Source: Flavobacterium sp.
GTDB taxonomy: Bacteria; Bacteroidota; Bacteroidia; Flavobacteriales; Flavobacteriaceae
Direction of reading: 5' to 3'
Assembly (NCBI GenBank): GCA_029946065.1
Contig: JAQSDU010000014.1
Coordinates: 923,623-987,622 of the forward strand
Length of the DNA: 64,000 bases
The number at the start of each line of letters is the position of its first letter. The stretch's first letter is position 1. The position numbers and the translations under genes are program-made. The notes beneath the pieces are model-generated. The model did not search any database. It had not been told where the DNA came from and saw only the letters and a list, made by a program, of their open reading frames with translations. This document shows, piece after piece, positions 38,538 to 47,827 of this stretch.

Positions 38538-40310
38538 ATGATAAAAAACTACTTTTTTCTTGGCGTTATATTGATGTGCGTCAACAGTTTTGCTCAGAAT
38601 GGTTCGGTTGCCGGATCGGTTTTGGTAAACATCGACGATAATATTTCAGCAATCTGCGGCAGTGGCGGATGCACAGATCTGATGGCACATTATCCTGAAA
38701 TCAAGGCTACGACTTCTTATACCGTTACGCCGTCAATTTACCAGCCCCTTTTTCCTTTTGTTGGAGGCATAATCATTCCGCCATCAGATGACGACAAATG
38801 GTCACCACTGGTAGCATTGCCGTTTAATTTCTGCTTTTACGGAAATGTTTACAACCAAGTTTTAGTTGGAACCAATGGTGTCATCACATTTGATACTACG
38901 AACAATGTAGCCAACGGAAACTGTCCATGGTCGTTTGCCACAACAATCCCGAATTCTGCTTTTCCGATAAAGAATGCCATTTATGGTGTTTATCAGGATA
39001 CAGACATACGCATACCGCCAGTAACCAATTATGCAATACAAAATGTAAATTATTATGTAACAGGGATAGCGCCAAATCGTTCATTCGTTGCCAATTTTAA
39101 TGAACTGCCGGTTTACCAGTGTAACGGCGATGTTGGTTTACAAACTACGCAGATTATCCTGATGGAAACCAGTAACATTATCGAAATTTATGTAAAAAAC
39201 CGCACCGCCTGTAATTCATGGCAAAACGGCGTTGGCGTACTCGGCCTTCAGAATCAATCCGGCACCATGGCTACTGTTCCTGAAGGCAGGAATACGGGCA
39301 ACTGGTCTGCGGTGAATGAAGCTTATCGCTTTACACCAAACGGCGAGAGTGTGACTGCGTTTTCATGGTCAAAGAACGGCGTGTATTTTGGCAACAGCAA
39401 TCCGATAAATGTTTGTCCAGACGACGGTGATACTTTTACTGCTACCGTAAATTATACCAATTGCGACGGCATAATAACTACACTTACTGACGAAAGAGTT
39501 CTGCATTATAGTCCGTTAAATGTTGGCGAAACTTTCGACCTAACGGCTTGCAGCGAAAACAGCACTACAACATTCGATTTGACGCAGGAAGAAGCCGCGG
39601 TCTTTGCGGGGCTAAATCTTTCCGATTATGAGCACCGTTATTATACCGATCCTCTGGAGGCAGAATATGCTACGGAAACTGATATTCCGTATGGGCAACT
39701 AACAAATTATACGGGCACTAACGGTCAGATTATCTATATGAGAATTGAAGACCTTGTTAATGGAACCGGATGTCACCTTGTAAAACCTTTTACGCTAACG
39801 ATAAATACACCACCTGGGCCTCCAACAGGAGATTCTGAGCAATCATTCACACCGGGACAAACCCTTGCAGATATAGAAGTAGAAGGTCTCAACGTAAACT
39901 GGTATGGCGAGGCAATTGGCGGAGAACCTTTGCCTATGGATACCGCTTTGGTTAGCGGAACAACTTATTATGCAACACAAACCAATACAACCACCGGTTG
40001 CGAAAGTACATCTAGGAATGCCTTGTCTAACAGATTGGCAGTTACTGTATTTGATAACCTTTCAACAGGAAACTGGAGCATTACCAATCTTAAATTGCAT
40101 CCAAATCCGACGAAAGACATTGTTAATCTGAGCGCGCAGCAAAGCATTACAGCCGTTACGGTTTTTAACTTGTTAGGGCAACAAATGATATCTTTTCCGT
40201 TAAATGCGAATGACGTTTCAATTAATATTTCACAACTTGCTGCCGGAACCTATATGATGAGAATTACCGCCGGGAATCAGATAAAAACGGTAAAGGTTAT
40301 AAAGGAATAA
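38538..40310 (+). CDS. T9SS-secreted surface protein
   Basis: A 590-residue protein with a signal peptide (ends NSFAQ) and a C-terminal type A sorting domain: NLKLHPNPTKDIVNL, VFNLLGQQM, and the terminal TVKVIKE. The N-terminal ~250 residues form a beta-rich domain with paired Cys (CFYGNVYNQVLVGTNGVITF). Middle repeats of the type FDLTACSENSTTTFDL precede a linker. It should be exported by Sec and passed through the type IX system. Binding partner unknown; many such proteins are adhesins. Confidence 0.88.
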   Translation: MIKNYFFLGVILMCVNSFAQNGSVAGSVLVNIDDNISAICGSGGCTDLMAHYPEIKATTSYTVTPSIYQPLFPFVGGIIIPPSDDDKWSPLVALPFNFCFYGNVYNQVLVGTNGVITFDTTNNVANGNCPWSFATTIPNSAFPIKNAIYGVYQDTDIRIPPVTNYAIQNVNYYVTGIAPNRSFVANFNELPVYQCNGDVGLQTTQIILMETSNIIEIYVKNRTACNSWQNGVGVLGLQNQSGTMATVPEGRNTGNWSAVNEAYRFTPNGESVTAFSWSKNGVYFGNSNPINVCPDDGDTFTATVNYTNCDGIITTLTDERVLHYSPLNVGETFDLTACSENSTTTFDLTQEEAAVFAGLNLSDYEHRYYTDPLEAEYATETDIPYGQLTNYTGTNGQIIYMRIEDLVNGTGCHLVKPFTLTINTPPGPPTGDSEQSFTPGQTLADIEVEGLNVNWYGEAIGGEPLPMDTALVSGTTYYATQTNTTTGCESTSRNALSNRLAVTVFDNLSTGNWSITNLKLHPNPTKDIVNLSAQQSITAVTVFNLLGQQMISFPLNANDVSINISQLAAGTYMMRITAGNQIKTVKVIKE

Positions 40311-40360
40311 GTTAGTTTGCAGTTTTCAGTTTGCGGATCGTAGATAGCTAATAACAACGA

Positions 40361-40399
40361 AAAACCCGGATTGTAAATAATACATCCGGGTTTTTTTTT
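40361..40399. terminator. Bidirectional terminator
   Basis: AAAACCCGGAT (40361-40371) pairs with ATCCGGGTTTT (40384-40394), with T runs on the plus side and A runs before the stem giving a T tract on the minus strand. It separates convergent genes. Just upstream, 40316-40337 has three AGTTTGC-like heptamers. Confidence 0.92.
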
Positions 40400-40453
40400 G
40401 TGGCATAAAGTTATTGCCTTGAAATCGATATTTTGTCAAATCTGCAAACTGAT

Positions 40454-42598
40454 CTACTTCACAATCGTCATTTCATCGACGATATGTTTCGCACCAGAAA
40501 ACTTGTCAATCAACCAAAGTACATAGCGAATATCAACGTTGATGGTTCTTTGCAATTTCGGGTCAAAGATCACGTCTCCGGCCATCGCCTCAATGTTGCC
40601 ATCGAAAGCCAATCCGATTAATTCTCCTTTTCCGTTCAATACTGGAGAACCTGAATTTCCGCCTGTGATATCATTATCCGTAAGGAAATTCACCGGCATG
40701 TACCCTTTTTTATCTGCATAACGACCGTAATCTTTTGCTTTGTATTCTTCGAGCATTCTTGCCGGAAGGTCAAATTCTTCGTCGCCGGCTTTGTATTTTT
40801 TCATCATGCCTTCCAATGTAGTGTAGTTGTTCACTTTGGCATCGTTGCGTTTGTCTTTTGGCAAGGAGCGTACTTTTCCGTAAGTCAGCCTTAATGTAGA
40901 ATTCGCATCCGGATACTGGATAGGTGCCAATTTAGATTCTCTCAAACCATCCACCAATAAGCGGAAAGCAGCGCCATAATCATTCTGTGCTTTCGCAATC
41001 TCGTCTGATTTTGCAGCCAGTTGCGCCAATAAATCGGTAGACAATTGGTTCAACGGATCATTCGCAACTGCAGCAGCATCCGGTTTTTCGATAAATGCCA
41101 TCATTTTCTCTTTTGAAGTAAAAATACTAGCATCGAAAATCTGGTTTACATAAGCAGTGAAGTTATTACCATTTGCTGCACCTAGTTTCTCAACAGATGG
41201 CGTGATGTTGTAGCCGGTAGATTTGGTAGCATACAAATGCAGTTGTGCTGCCATAATATCTTTTTCGGCCGGAATATAAACTTCCTTGAAGAATTCGTTT
41301 ATCGCTTCTTCCAGTTGTGGCTTCATTTCCGTTTGTTTGGTAGCATCTGCTTTTGCATAAACCTCAAACGGTTTCCCAAAGTTTCTTGAAATCGCTCCAT
41401 AGGAAGTCGTTCTCAAAAGTTGCTGCAAATAATTATCGTGTCTTGCCTTTTCATTGGTCAACTCATAAAATTTGTTGATATTAGCAATTACGTTACCGTA
41501 TTTCGCTTTATTTTCTGGCAAATTCGCCCAAGTATTGAATTTATCTTCTTGTGCTGCTTTGGTTTTGGATGTGCCGAATTTGCTCAATGCATCAATCATT
41601 CCCTGGCGGTTTTTCCAGTAATTGGCAGTCGAAGCATATTTCGAAGCATACATCAAACGGATGGTTGGATCCTGATCCATGTATTTTTTCATGTTGTCCA
41701 TTCCAGTTTTGGCACCTTCCACCCAAGCAGGATATGAGAATTTTACATTCTGCTCGATTCCGCCCGCTGGCATCCAACGGTTCGTACGACCAGGGTATCC
41801 TAAAATCATCGCAAAGTCATTTTCTTTTACACCTTTAAGGTTAATCGGCAAATAGTGTTTTGGATGCAATGGCACATTATTTTCTGAATAATCTGCTGGA
41901 TTGCCATCTTTATCGGCATAGATCCGGAACATCGAGAAATCGCCGGTATGTCTTGGCCATTCCCAGTTGTCGGTATCGCCACCAAATTTTCCAACGCTTT
42001 CAGGAGGAGTTCCTACCAAACGAACGTCTTTATAATCTTGATAAACGAAATAATAAAACTCATTGCCTTGGAAAAATGAACGCACAGAAACGGTGAATTT
42101 TCCGCCTTCATTGTTCTCTTTTTCGATCAGCTTAACCTCGTCGGCAATAGCTTTGTCTCGTTCAGCTTCGGTCATCTTATCGGTTAATTTGGAGAGAATC
42201 CTTTTAGAAACGTCATCCATACGAACGAAGAACCGCACATATAAACTGCTTGGTTTCATCTCGTCTTTACGGGTTGGCGCCCAATAACCGTTTTTTAGAT
42301 AATTTTTATCGGCCGTTGATAGCTCTGCTATAGCATCATAACCGCAGTGATGGTTTGTTAATACTAATCCGTCTTTAGAAATAAGCTCTGCAGTACAGCC
42401 TCCGTTGAACTGTACAACAGCATCTTTAAGACTGTGGTGGTTGATACTGTAGATCTCGTCTGAAGTCAGTTGCAATCCCATTTTCTCCATGTCGCGGTGG
42501 TTCAGTCTTTCGATGAACATTAGGAACCACATGCCTTCGTCTGCACGCATCGGGAATGCTGACAAGCATAGGAGTACGAATAAAATAATTTTTTTCAT
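40454..42598 (-). CDS. S46 family dipeptidyl-peptidase, DPP7-like
   Basis: A 714-residue exported serine peptidase (signal peptide ends FPMRAD). Catalytic triad regions are visible: His in TNHHCGY (81-87), Asp in DTDNWEWPRHTGD and Ser649 in GGNSGSPV. Residue 667 is Gly in FDGN; that position is Gly in DPP7 and Arg in DPP11 of Porphyromonas, so a preference for hydrophobic P1 residues is expected. It removes dipeptides from peptides in the periplasm for use as carbon and nitrogen. Confidence 0.93.
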   Translation of the reverse strand: MKKIILFVLLCLSAFPMRADEGMWFLMFIERLNHRDMEKMGLQLTSDEIYSINHHSLKDAVVQFNGGCTAELISKDGLVLTNHHCGYDAIAELSTADKNYLKNGYWAPTRKDEMKPSSLYVRFFVRMDDVSKRILSKLTDKMTEAERDKAIADEVKLIEKENNEGGKFTVSVRSFFQGNEFYYFVYQDYKDVRLVGTPPESVGKFGGDTDNWEWPRHTGDFSMFRIYADKDGNPADYSENNVPLHPKHYLPINLKGVKENDFAMILGYPGRTNRWMPAGGIEQNVKFSYPAWVEGAKTGMDNMKKYMDQDPTIRLMYASKYASTANYWKNRQGMIDALSKFGTSKTKAAQEDKFNTWANLPENKAKYGNVIANINKFYELTNEKARHDNYLQQLLRTTSYGAISRNFGKPFEVYAKADATKQTEMKPQLEEAINEFFKEVYIPAEKDIMAAQLHLYATKSTGYNITPSVEKLGAANGNNFTAYVNQIFDASIFTSKEKMMAFIEKPDAAAVANDPLNQLSTDLLAQLAAKSDEIAKAQNDYGAAFRLLVDGLRESKLAPIQYPDANSTLRLTYGKVRSLPKDKRNDAKVNNYTTLEGMMKKYKAGDEEFDLPARMLEEYKAKDYGRYADKKGYMPVNFLTDNDITGGNSGSPVLNGKGELIGLAFDGNIEAMAGDVIFDPKLQRTINVDIRYVLWLIDKFSGAKHIVDEMTIVK

Positions 42599-42626
42599 TG
42601 CTTACAATTTAAGTTAGTGTGTTACA

Positions 42627-42661
42627 AGTCGCCTGAAAACTGCAAAAGTTACAAGGCGACT
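42627..42661. promoter_or_regulatory. Inverted repeat in the S46 leader
   Basis: AGTCGCCT (42627-42634) and AGGCGACT (42654-42661) are perfect inverse complements, each preceded by TTACA-like sequence. The loop holds a degenerate -7 element on the minus strand. It could be an operator or a 5' stem-loop. The remainder of the divergent spacer 42599-42853 is AT-rich. Confidence 0.45.
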
Positions 42662-42827
42662 GTTTTTTTGCGTTTGCGAAGATAATTCTTTTGTAGATTT
42701 TATTTTGTTAATGTGTGAGAAAATGAAAACGTTGTAGTTAGAAAAATAACGCTCAAATTATTGCCGATTTTTATGCTTTGTGGTCAATCTTCTCCAATTC
42801 GAAACTTACATCAATCTTGAAAATCCA

Positions 42828-42835
42828 TATATTTG
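42828..42835 (+). promoter_or_regulatory. Promoter -7 element of the M20 gene
   Basis: TATATTTG, 18 bases before the ATG at 42854; a TTG inside it should not be taken as the start codon. Confidence 0.6.
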
Positions 42836-42853
42836 ATTTCCAAATCAATTGAT

Positions 42854-44170
42854 ATGAAAAACATTTTCATCCTACTAGCGGTAATCATATCCTATGGTAC
42901 AATAAATGCCCAATCTACCGCGCAAATCAAAAAGTTAGTGGTATCTGACTCCCTTCGCCTCATCGCTATATTCAAAGACTTGCACCAAAACCCGGAACTG
43001 GCTTTTATGGAAGTCCGCACTGCTGCAATTGTTGCCAAAGAACTAAAAACCTTAGGTTATGAAGTGACTACCGGTATCGCAAAAACCGGTGTAGTCGGTA
43101 TCCTTAAAAACGGCAACGGACCAATCATAATGTACCGCGCCGATATGGATTGTAATGCCGTAAAGGAAACCACCGGATTGCCTTATGCGAGTACCAAAAC
43201 CATGAAAAAAGAAGACGGCGCCGAAGTGCCTGTGATGCACGCTTGTGGTCACGATGCCCATGTTACATGGTTACTCGGCGTTGCAAAAATGATGGTGAAT
43301 TTCAAAAGCCAATGGAAAGGCACACTAATTTTTGTTGCTCAACCAGCCGAAGAAGTTGGACAAGGTGCGGCTGCAATGGTCAATGACAAAATGTATGAAA
43401 AAGGTGTTCCGATGCCGGATTATCTTTTTGGGATGCACACGTTCCCAATTCCTATTGGCACCATATACAACGCAATTGGCGAAAGAATGGCGGGCACCGA
43501 CCAACTCGACGTTACTTTTTACGGCATCGGCGGACATGGCGCACATCCTGAAAACACCAAAGACCCAATTGTGATGGGCGCCAATGCTGTGTTGCAATAC
43601 CAGACACTAATAAGCAGAACCTTATCGCCACAAGCAGATGCCGTTTTGACCGTTGGTGCTTTTCAGGCGGGGTTTGTGAACAATGTGATTCCGCCCTCGG
43701 CGCTGCTGAAACTGAATTTGAGATGGTTTAATGACAAAGACCGGCAAACGCTCCTAGATGGTATTAAAAGCATCAACGAAGGTATTGCTGTGGCGAATAA
43801 ACTTCCGAAAGACCTATATCCGCAAATTACCATGAAAGGCTTTGCGTATCCCGTCGTCAATAACGATGCGATGGTTGACAAAGTGAATGCTGCGCTGACT
43901 GGATTACTATCGCCGGAAAAGATCATTCGTGAGATTCCAGCAGAGATGATTTCTGAGGATTTTCCGCAATTGGTATATGGCAATTCCAAAAAAGCTGCAT
44001 CCGATTTTATGTGGGTTGGTATTGCGAACCCAGCAGTCGTAGCGAAAGCAAAAGCCGACGGGAAACAATATCCGTTTTACAACCATAACGGGAATTATGA
44101 AGTAGATTTGAGGGCGATTCCGTTGGGGGTAGAGATTGGTGTGAGTGCTTTGTTGGAGTTGTTTAGATAA
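42854..44170 (+). CDS. Exported M20D-type amidohydrolase
   Basis: A 438-residue zinc hydrolase with a signal peptide (MKNIFILLAVIISYGTINAQ). Metal-site motifs are HACGHDAHVTW, QPAEEVGQG and the dimerisation-domain GIGGHGAHPE. Relatives cleave N-acyl amino acids, hippurate or IAA-amino acid conjugates. Its neighbour S46 peptidase is divergent, so both may serve peptide scavenging; that link is inference. The DKNYY-type gene follows by 17 bases. Confidence 0.92.
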   Translation: MKNIFILLAVIISYGTINAQSTAQIKKLVVSDSLRLIAIFKDLHQNPELAFMEVRTAAIVAKELKTLGYEVTTGIAKTGVVGILKNGNGPIIMYRADMDCNAVKETTGLPYASTKTMKKEDGAEVPVMHACGHDAHVTWLLGVAKMMVNFKSQWKGTLIFVAQPAEEVGQGAAAMVNDKMYEKGVPMPDYLFGMHTFPIPIGTIYNAIGERMAGTDQLDVTFYGIGGHGAHPENTKDPIVMGANAVLQYQTLISRTLSPQADAVLTVGAFQAGFVNNVIPPSALLKLNLRWFNDKDRQTLLDGIKSINEGIAVANKLPKDLYPQITMKGFAYPVVNNDAMVDKVNAALTGLLSPEKIIREIPAEMISEDFPQLVYGNSKKAASDFMWVGIANPAVVAKAKADGKQYPFYNHNGNYEVDLRAIPLGVEIGVSALLELFR

Positions 44171-44187
44171 AATAAAATTTACAAAAG

Positions 44188-44742
44188 ATGAAATCGAAAT
44201 TTATACTGCTATTGTTGTTTTTTCCGACATTTGCCAGCTTCGCGCAGGTCGCATTAAAACATTGCACCGACTGTGGAGATAAAAATTGCAAATGTGCCTA
44301 TGACGTGGCACTTTCAGATTCTCTGCAGCTTACCCACATTCGAAAACAATTTTATAAAAACGCAAGCGGGCATATTTATGATAAAACATTTAGCGCGACT
44401 CCCGAGGAAGAAAAAGTATATTTTAATGGCCTTCTGCCTCAGGAGGTTGATCCACTAACGTTTGAGGTATTAGAGGGAAGCTGGTATGCAAGGGATAAAA
44501 AGAATATTTATTTTTACAGGCCCATGAGTGGCGGTATGCACCTGTTTACAATGGTTGGGGCCGACTATAAATCATTCCGAGCCATGGAAGAAGACAGTTG
44601 GAATGCAATGGATAAGAACCATTTTTATGACATGGGAAACATCGTTGAAGGATTTTATCCGAAAACTACTACCGTAATTAGAGATAAGAACGGCATTGCC
44701 CAAAAGCTTATTCAGGGGAAATCGGAATATGAATTTCGGTAG
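44188..44742 (+). CDS. DKNYY-like exported protein
   Basis: A 184-residue protein with a signal peptide (ends FASFAQ) and a Cys-rich segment (CTDCGDKNCKC, 26-36). Two units WYARDKKNIYFY and WNAMDKNHFYDMG match the DKNYY repeat, a motif of unknown function. The short gap to the M20 gene suggests cotranscription. It converges on obg with an 8-base gap. Confidence 0.8.
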   Translation: MKSKFILLLLFFPTFASFAQVALKHCTDCGDKNCKCAYDVALSDSLQLTHIRKQFYKNASGHIYDKTFSATPEEEKVYFNGLLPQEVDPLTFEVLEGSWYARDKKNIYFYRPMSGGMHLFTMVGADYKSFRAMEEDSWNAMDKNHFYDMGNIVEGFYPKTTTVIRDKNGIAQKLIQGKSEYEFR

Positions 44743-44750
44743 CTTTCTAT

Positions 44751-45752
44751 TTAGTCATTCAACATCTTCCAAAGCTTATCCTTCAACTCCGTCAAACCTT
44801 GTTGAGCAACAGATGAGATAAACATATAGGGAATATCTTTAAACGCAACATCCAATTCGGTTTTCAATTCTGCTTTCAGTTCATCATCGAGCATATCACA
44901 TTTAGAAATAACCAACAATCGCTCTTTGTCGAGCATTTCCGGGTTATACTTCGTGAGTTCATTGACTAGAATATCATACTCACCTTTGATATCAGGCGTA
45001 TCCACAGGAACCAAAAATAACAAAGTCGAATTCCTTTCGATATGACGAAGGAAATAATGTCCAAGTCCCTTTCCTTCAGCAGCACCTTCAATAATTCCCG
45101 GAATATCGGCAATCACAAACGATTGGTAATCGCGGTAAGCCACAATTCCAAGATTTGGTTTTAAAGTCGTAAACGGATAATCGGCGATTTTTGGCTTTGC
45201 AGAGGTAAGTACCGACAATAATGTTGATTTCCCGGCGTTCGGAAACCCTACAAGACCTACATCGGCGAGGACTTTCAATTCCAGAACAATATCAGCTTCT
45301 ACCGACGGTAATCCAGGCTGTGCATATCTAGGCGTTTGGTTTGTTGAACTCCTGAAGTGCCAGTTGCCCAATCCTCCTTTTCCGCCTTGTGCGATAATTT
45401 TCTTTTCGCCGTCTTCGGTAATTTCGAATAAAATTTCATTGGAATCTTTGTCGCGCACAACCGTTCCAAGTGGCACTTCGATGAATTTATCTTCGCCGTC
45501 GGCACCGGTACTTCTGTCGCCTCCGCCATCGCCACCGTGTCCGGCTTTAATGTGTCGCGCAAATTTTAGATGAAACAACGTCCATAACGATTTGTTTCCA
45601 ACAAGGAAAACGTGACCGCCGCGACCGCCGTCACCACCATCGGGTCCACCTTTTTCGATAAATTTCTCGCGGTGTAAGTGCGTTGAGCCTTTTCCTCCTT
45701 TTCCGGAAGAGACATATATTTTTACGTAATCTACAAAATTTCCTTCTGTCAT
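44751..45752 (-). CDS. obg: GTPase Obg/CgtA
   Basis: A 333-residue ribosome-assembly GTPase starting [14 protein letters not shown]. It has the glycine-rich Obg fold (residues ~1-160), then the G domain with GFPNAGKST (G1), DIPGIIEGA (G3) and SKCD (G4). The frame is open 16 codons upstream, but those codons are the heptamer repeat and give a [10 protein letters not shown] tail foreign to the family. The ATG immediately follows the repeat. Confidence 0.96.
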   Translation of the reverse strand: MTEGNFVDYVKIYVSSGKGGKGSTHLHREKFIEKGGPDGGDGGRGGHVFLVGNKSLWTLFHLKFARHIKAGHGGDGGGDRSTGADGEDKFIEVPLGTVVRDKDSNEILFEITEDGEKKIIAQGGKGGLGNWHFRSSTNQTPRYAQPGLPSVEADIVLELKVLADVGLVGFPNAGKSTLLSVLTSAKPKIADYPFTTLKPNLGIVAYRDYQSFVIADIPGIIEGAAEGKGLGHYFLRHIERNSTLLFLVPVDTPDIKGEYDILVNELTKYNPEMLDKERLLVISKCDMLDDELKAELKTELDVAFKDIPYMFISSVAQQGLTELKDKLWKMLND

Positions 45753-45785
45753 TTTGGGTTTTGGGTTTTGGGTTTTGGGTTTTGG
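45752..45785. repeat. Telomere-like (TTTTGGG) array with G-quadruplex motif
   Basis: Four perfect TTTTGGG units plus TTTTGG on the plus strand (45752-45785), that is AAAACCC units on the obg coding strand running into its ATG. Four GGG runs spaced by four T satisfy the G3N1-7 quadruplex pattern on the obg template strand. Confidence 0.9.
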
Positions 45786-45853
45786 TAATTTACCATTCAC
45801 CTTGACGCCAATTAATTAAAACCGGAATCGGGTAATTTGAATCCGGATGCAAC

Positions 45854-45880
45854 AACACCCAAAACCCAACACCCAACACC
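45854..45880. repeat. Second heptamer array, inverted relative to the obg array
   Basis: AACACCC, AAAACCC, AACACCC, AACACC on the plus strand, three bases before the CNNM stop. It is roughly complementary to the array at 45752-45785, so the 130-base spacer could fold into a long imperfect hairpin. Confidence 0.7.
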
Positions 45881-45883
45881 TTT

Positions 45884-47161
45884 TTATTTCTCTCGCCTGG
45901 ATTTGACCAGCACCTTATCAATCTTCACGCCGTCCATGTCGATCACTTCTAGCTCAAATTGGTTCCAGATTAATTTTTCTCCTTCTTTGGGTATATATGT
46001 CAGTTCGGTCATAATAAGGCCACTAACAGTGGTAACTTCATAATCGCTTATAAGGTCGTCGAGCTCAAAATAAGTCAGGAAATCGTGTAGCGAATAATGC
46101 CCGTCAACCAACCATGAGCCGTCTTCGCGTTCTATCAGCTTGAAATCTTCCTTATAAAAATCGGAAGCATCGCCTACTAATGCTTCCAAAATGTCATTCA
46201 GCGTAATAATTCCCTGAAAAACGCCGTATTCATCAGAAACAAAAGCATAATGCACGCCACTTCTTTTAAAATTTTCCAAAGCCTTATAGGCCGTCGTTTG
46301 TTCCATAATAAAAGGCGCATCGGTCATGATAGCGTCCAAATTAAAATTTTCTTCCCCGAAATGTGCAAAGATATTTTTAAGGTTGACCACACCCACGATG
46401 TCGTCATAATTGTCACCATACACTGGATAAATCGAGTGTAGTTCCTTTAACATCAACTCTCTTACCTGGTTTTTATCTGAATTCAATGGCAAAAAAACCA
46501 CCGATTTTCGGTGTGTCATTAAGGAATTAACTTTTCTGTCACCGATATGAAAAACACGTTCCACAATATCCTGCTCTATTTCCTGTACTTCGCCGCCTTC
46601 GGTACCTTCTTTGATAATGGCTTTAATCTCTTCTTCTGTAACTTTTCCGTCAGCAGAAGGTTTTATCATAAGGATTTTGAGTAGAAATTCCGTTGAAATC
46701 GTAAGCAACCAAATGAATGGTGCCGTAATAACGGAAATATATTTCATCGGAATGGAAACCGTTTTTGCGATGCCTTCGGGATGATTAAGGCCAATTCTTT
46801 TCGGAAGTAATTCGCCTAAAACCAAAGAGAAAAATGTCAAAATCACCACGACAACTCCTACGGCAAGGGAATGTGCATAAGGTGTTAAAGCCGAAAATCC
46901 TTTGATGTACAATTCCATCGAAGCGGTGATTTTATCACCACTAAAAATACCTGTTAAAATACCGATTAACGTGATCCCGATTTGCGTCGTTGACAGCAGT
47001 TTATTCGGGGCATTGGCAAGTTCCAGAGCGATTTTTGCCCCCGCGTTGCCTTTCTTAGCGGCATTTTCCAGTCGGTTTTTTCGTGCCGAAATCAAAGCAA
47101 TTTCTGACATGGCAAAAACGCCGTTTAAGATAATCAGGAATAAAATAATCAGTATTTCCAT
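45884..47161 (-). CDS. CNNM/CorC family protein (DUF21, CBS pair, CorC_HlyC)
   Basis: A 425-residue membrane protein. The DUF21/CNNM transmembrane domain occupies ~1-190 with about four helices. A CBS pair follows (~200-330; SLMTHRKSVVFLP, VGVVNLKNIF, VSDEYGVFQGIITLNDI). The C-terminal CorC_HlyC domain spans ~345-425. Members transport or control Mg2+/Co2+; older names call them hemolysins without evidence of haemolysis. Confidence 0.9.
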   Translation of the reverse strand: MEILIILFLIILNGVFAMSEIALISARKNRLENAAKKGNAGAKIALELANAPNKLLSTTQIGITLIGILTGIFSGDKITASMELYIKGFSALTPYAHSLAVGVVVVILTFFSLVLGELLPKRIGLNHPEGIAKTVSIPMKYISVITAPFIWLLTISTEFLLKILMIKPSADGKVTEEEIKAIIKEGTEGGEVQEIEQDIVERVFHIGDRKVNSLMTHRKSVVFLPLNSDKNQVRELMLKELHSIYPVYGDNYDDIVGVVNLKNIFAHFGEENFNLDAIMTDAPFIMEQTTAYKALENFKRSGVHYAFVSDEYGVFQGIITLNDILEALVGDASDFYKEDFKLIEREDGSWLVDGHYSLHDFLTYFELDDLISDYEVTTVSGLIMTELTYIPKEGEKLIWNQFELEVIDMDGVKIDKVLVKSRREK

Positions 47162-47170
47162 TTTCGAATT

Positions 47171-47198
47171 ATGAGTTATGAGTTATGAGTTATGAGTT
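47171..47198. repeat. ATGAGTT heptamer array
   Basis: Four perfect ATGAGTT units between adk and the CNNM gene. On the coding strand they read AACTCAT, followed by AATTCGA and then the start codon, so the repeat frames the ribosome entry region. Confidence 0.88.
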
Positions 47199-47219
47199 TA
47201 ACCCTAACCTATAATCAAT

Positions 47220-47792
47220 TTATAAAGTGTCGATCACGTTGCTTAAGCGCTCGGTGATTTCGGCAATTGAGCCAATTCCATCAACCGGATAAAATTTATG
47301 CTGTTGTGCATAAAAATCCATCAACGGCGCGGTTTTTTCGTTGTATTCTTGGTAACGATTGCGGATTTTTTCTTCATCCTGATCGTCTGCTCTTCCTGAG
47401 GTTTTGCCTCTTTCAAGTAATCTTTGTACCAGAATTTCGTCATCTGCTTCGAGCGCAATTGTTGCAGTAACTTTCCATCCTTTTGATTCTAGAAAAGTGT
47501 CTAATGCTTCTGCTTGCGCGATGGTTCTTGGAAATCCGTCGAATAAAAAGCCGCTTGTTCCATGGCTGTTGTCAACGGCATCTTCGAGCATTTTTATAGT
47601 AACCTCATCTGGTACCAAATCGCCTTTATCGATATAAGTCTTGGCCCATCTGCCCAATGCTGTGTCATTTTTGATATTGAACCTAAAGATATCTCCGGTT
47701 GACAAATGTGTAAGATTGTATTTTCCTTTTAAAAATTCTGCCTGCGTTCCTTTTCCCGCTCCCGGCTTTCCGAATAAAACGATGTTAACCAT
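47220..47792 (-). CDS. adk: Adenylate kinase
   Basis: A 190-residue AMP + ATP phosphotransferase. P-loop GKPGAGKGTQAE at the N-terminus, FDGFPRTIAQAEAL and the short-lid LLERGKTSGRADD are typical. It is the short form lacking the zinc lid. It lies 35 bases downstream of hpt, giving a purine-salvage/energy pair. Confidence 0.97.
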   Translation of the reverse strand: MVNIVLFGKPGAGKGTQAEFLKGKYNLTHLSTGDIFRFNIKNDTALGRWAKTYIDKGDLVPDEVTIKMLEDAVDNSHGTSGFLFDGFPRTIAQAEALDTFLESKGWKVTATIALEADDEILVQRLLERGKTSGRADDQDEEKIRNRYQEYNEKTAPLMDFYAQQHKFYPVDGIGSIAEITERLSNVIDTL

Positions 47793-47827
47793 TTTGAGTA
47801 TTGAGTTGTTAGTATTGAGTATTGAGA
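47793..47827. repeat. Five heptamers filling the hpt-adk gap
   Basis: The 35 bases between the hpt stop and the adk ATG are five 7-base units (consensus ACTCAAT on the minus strand, one diverged to ACTAACA, last ACTCAAA). The spacer is made of nothing else. Confidence 0.88.

Noticed and set aside
45753..45800. Upstream start for obg
   Set aside because: The extra 16 residues are a translation of the heptamer repeat; [14 protein letters not shown] is the Obg N-terminus.
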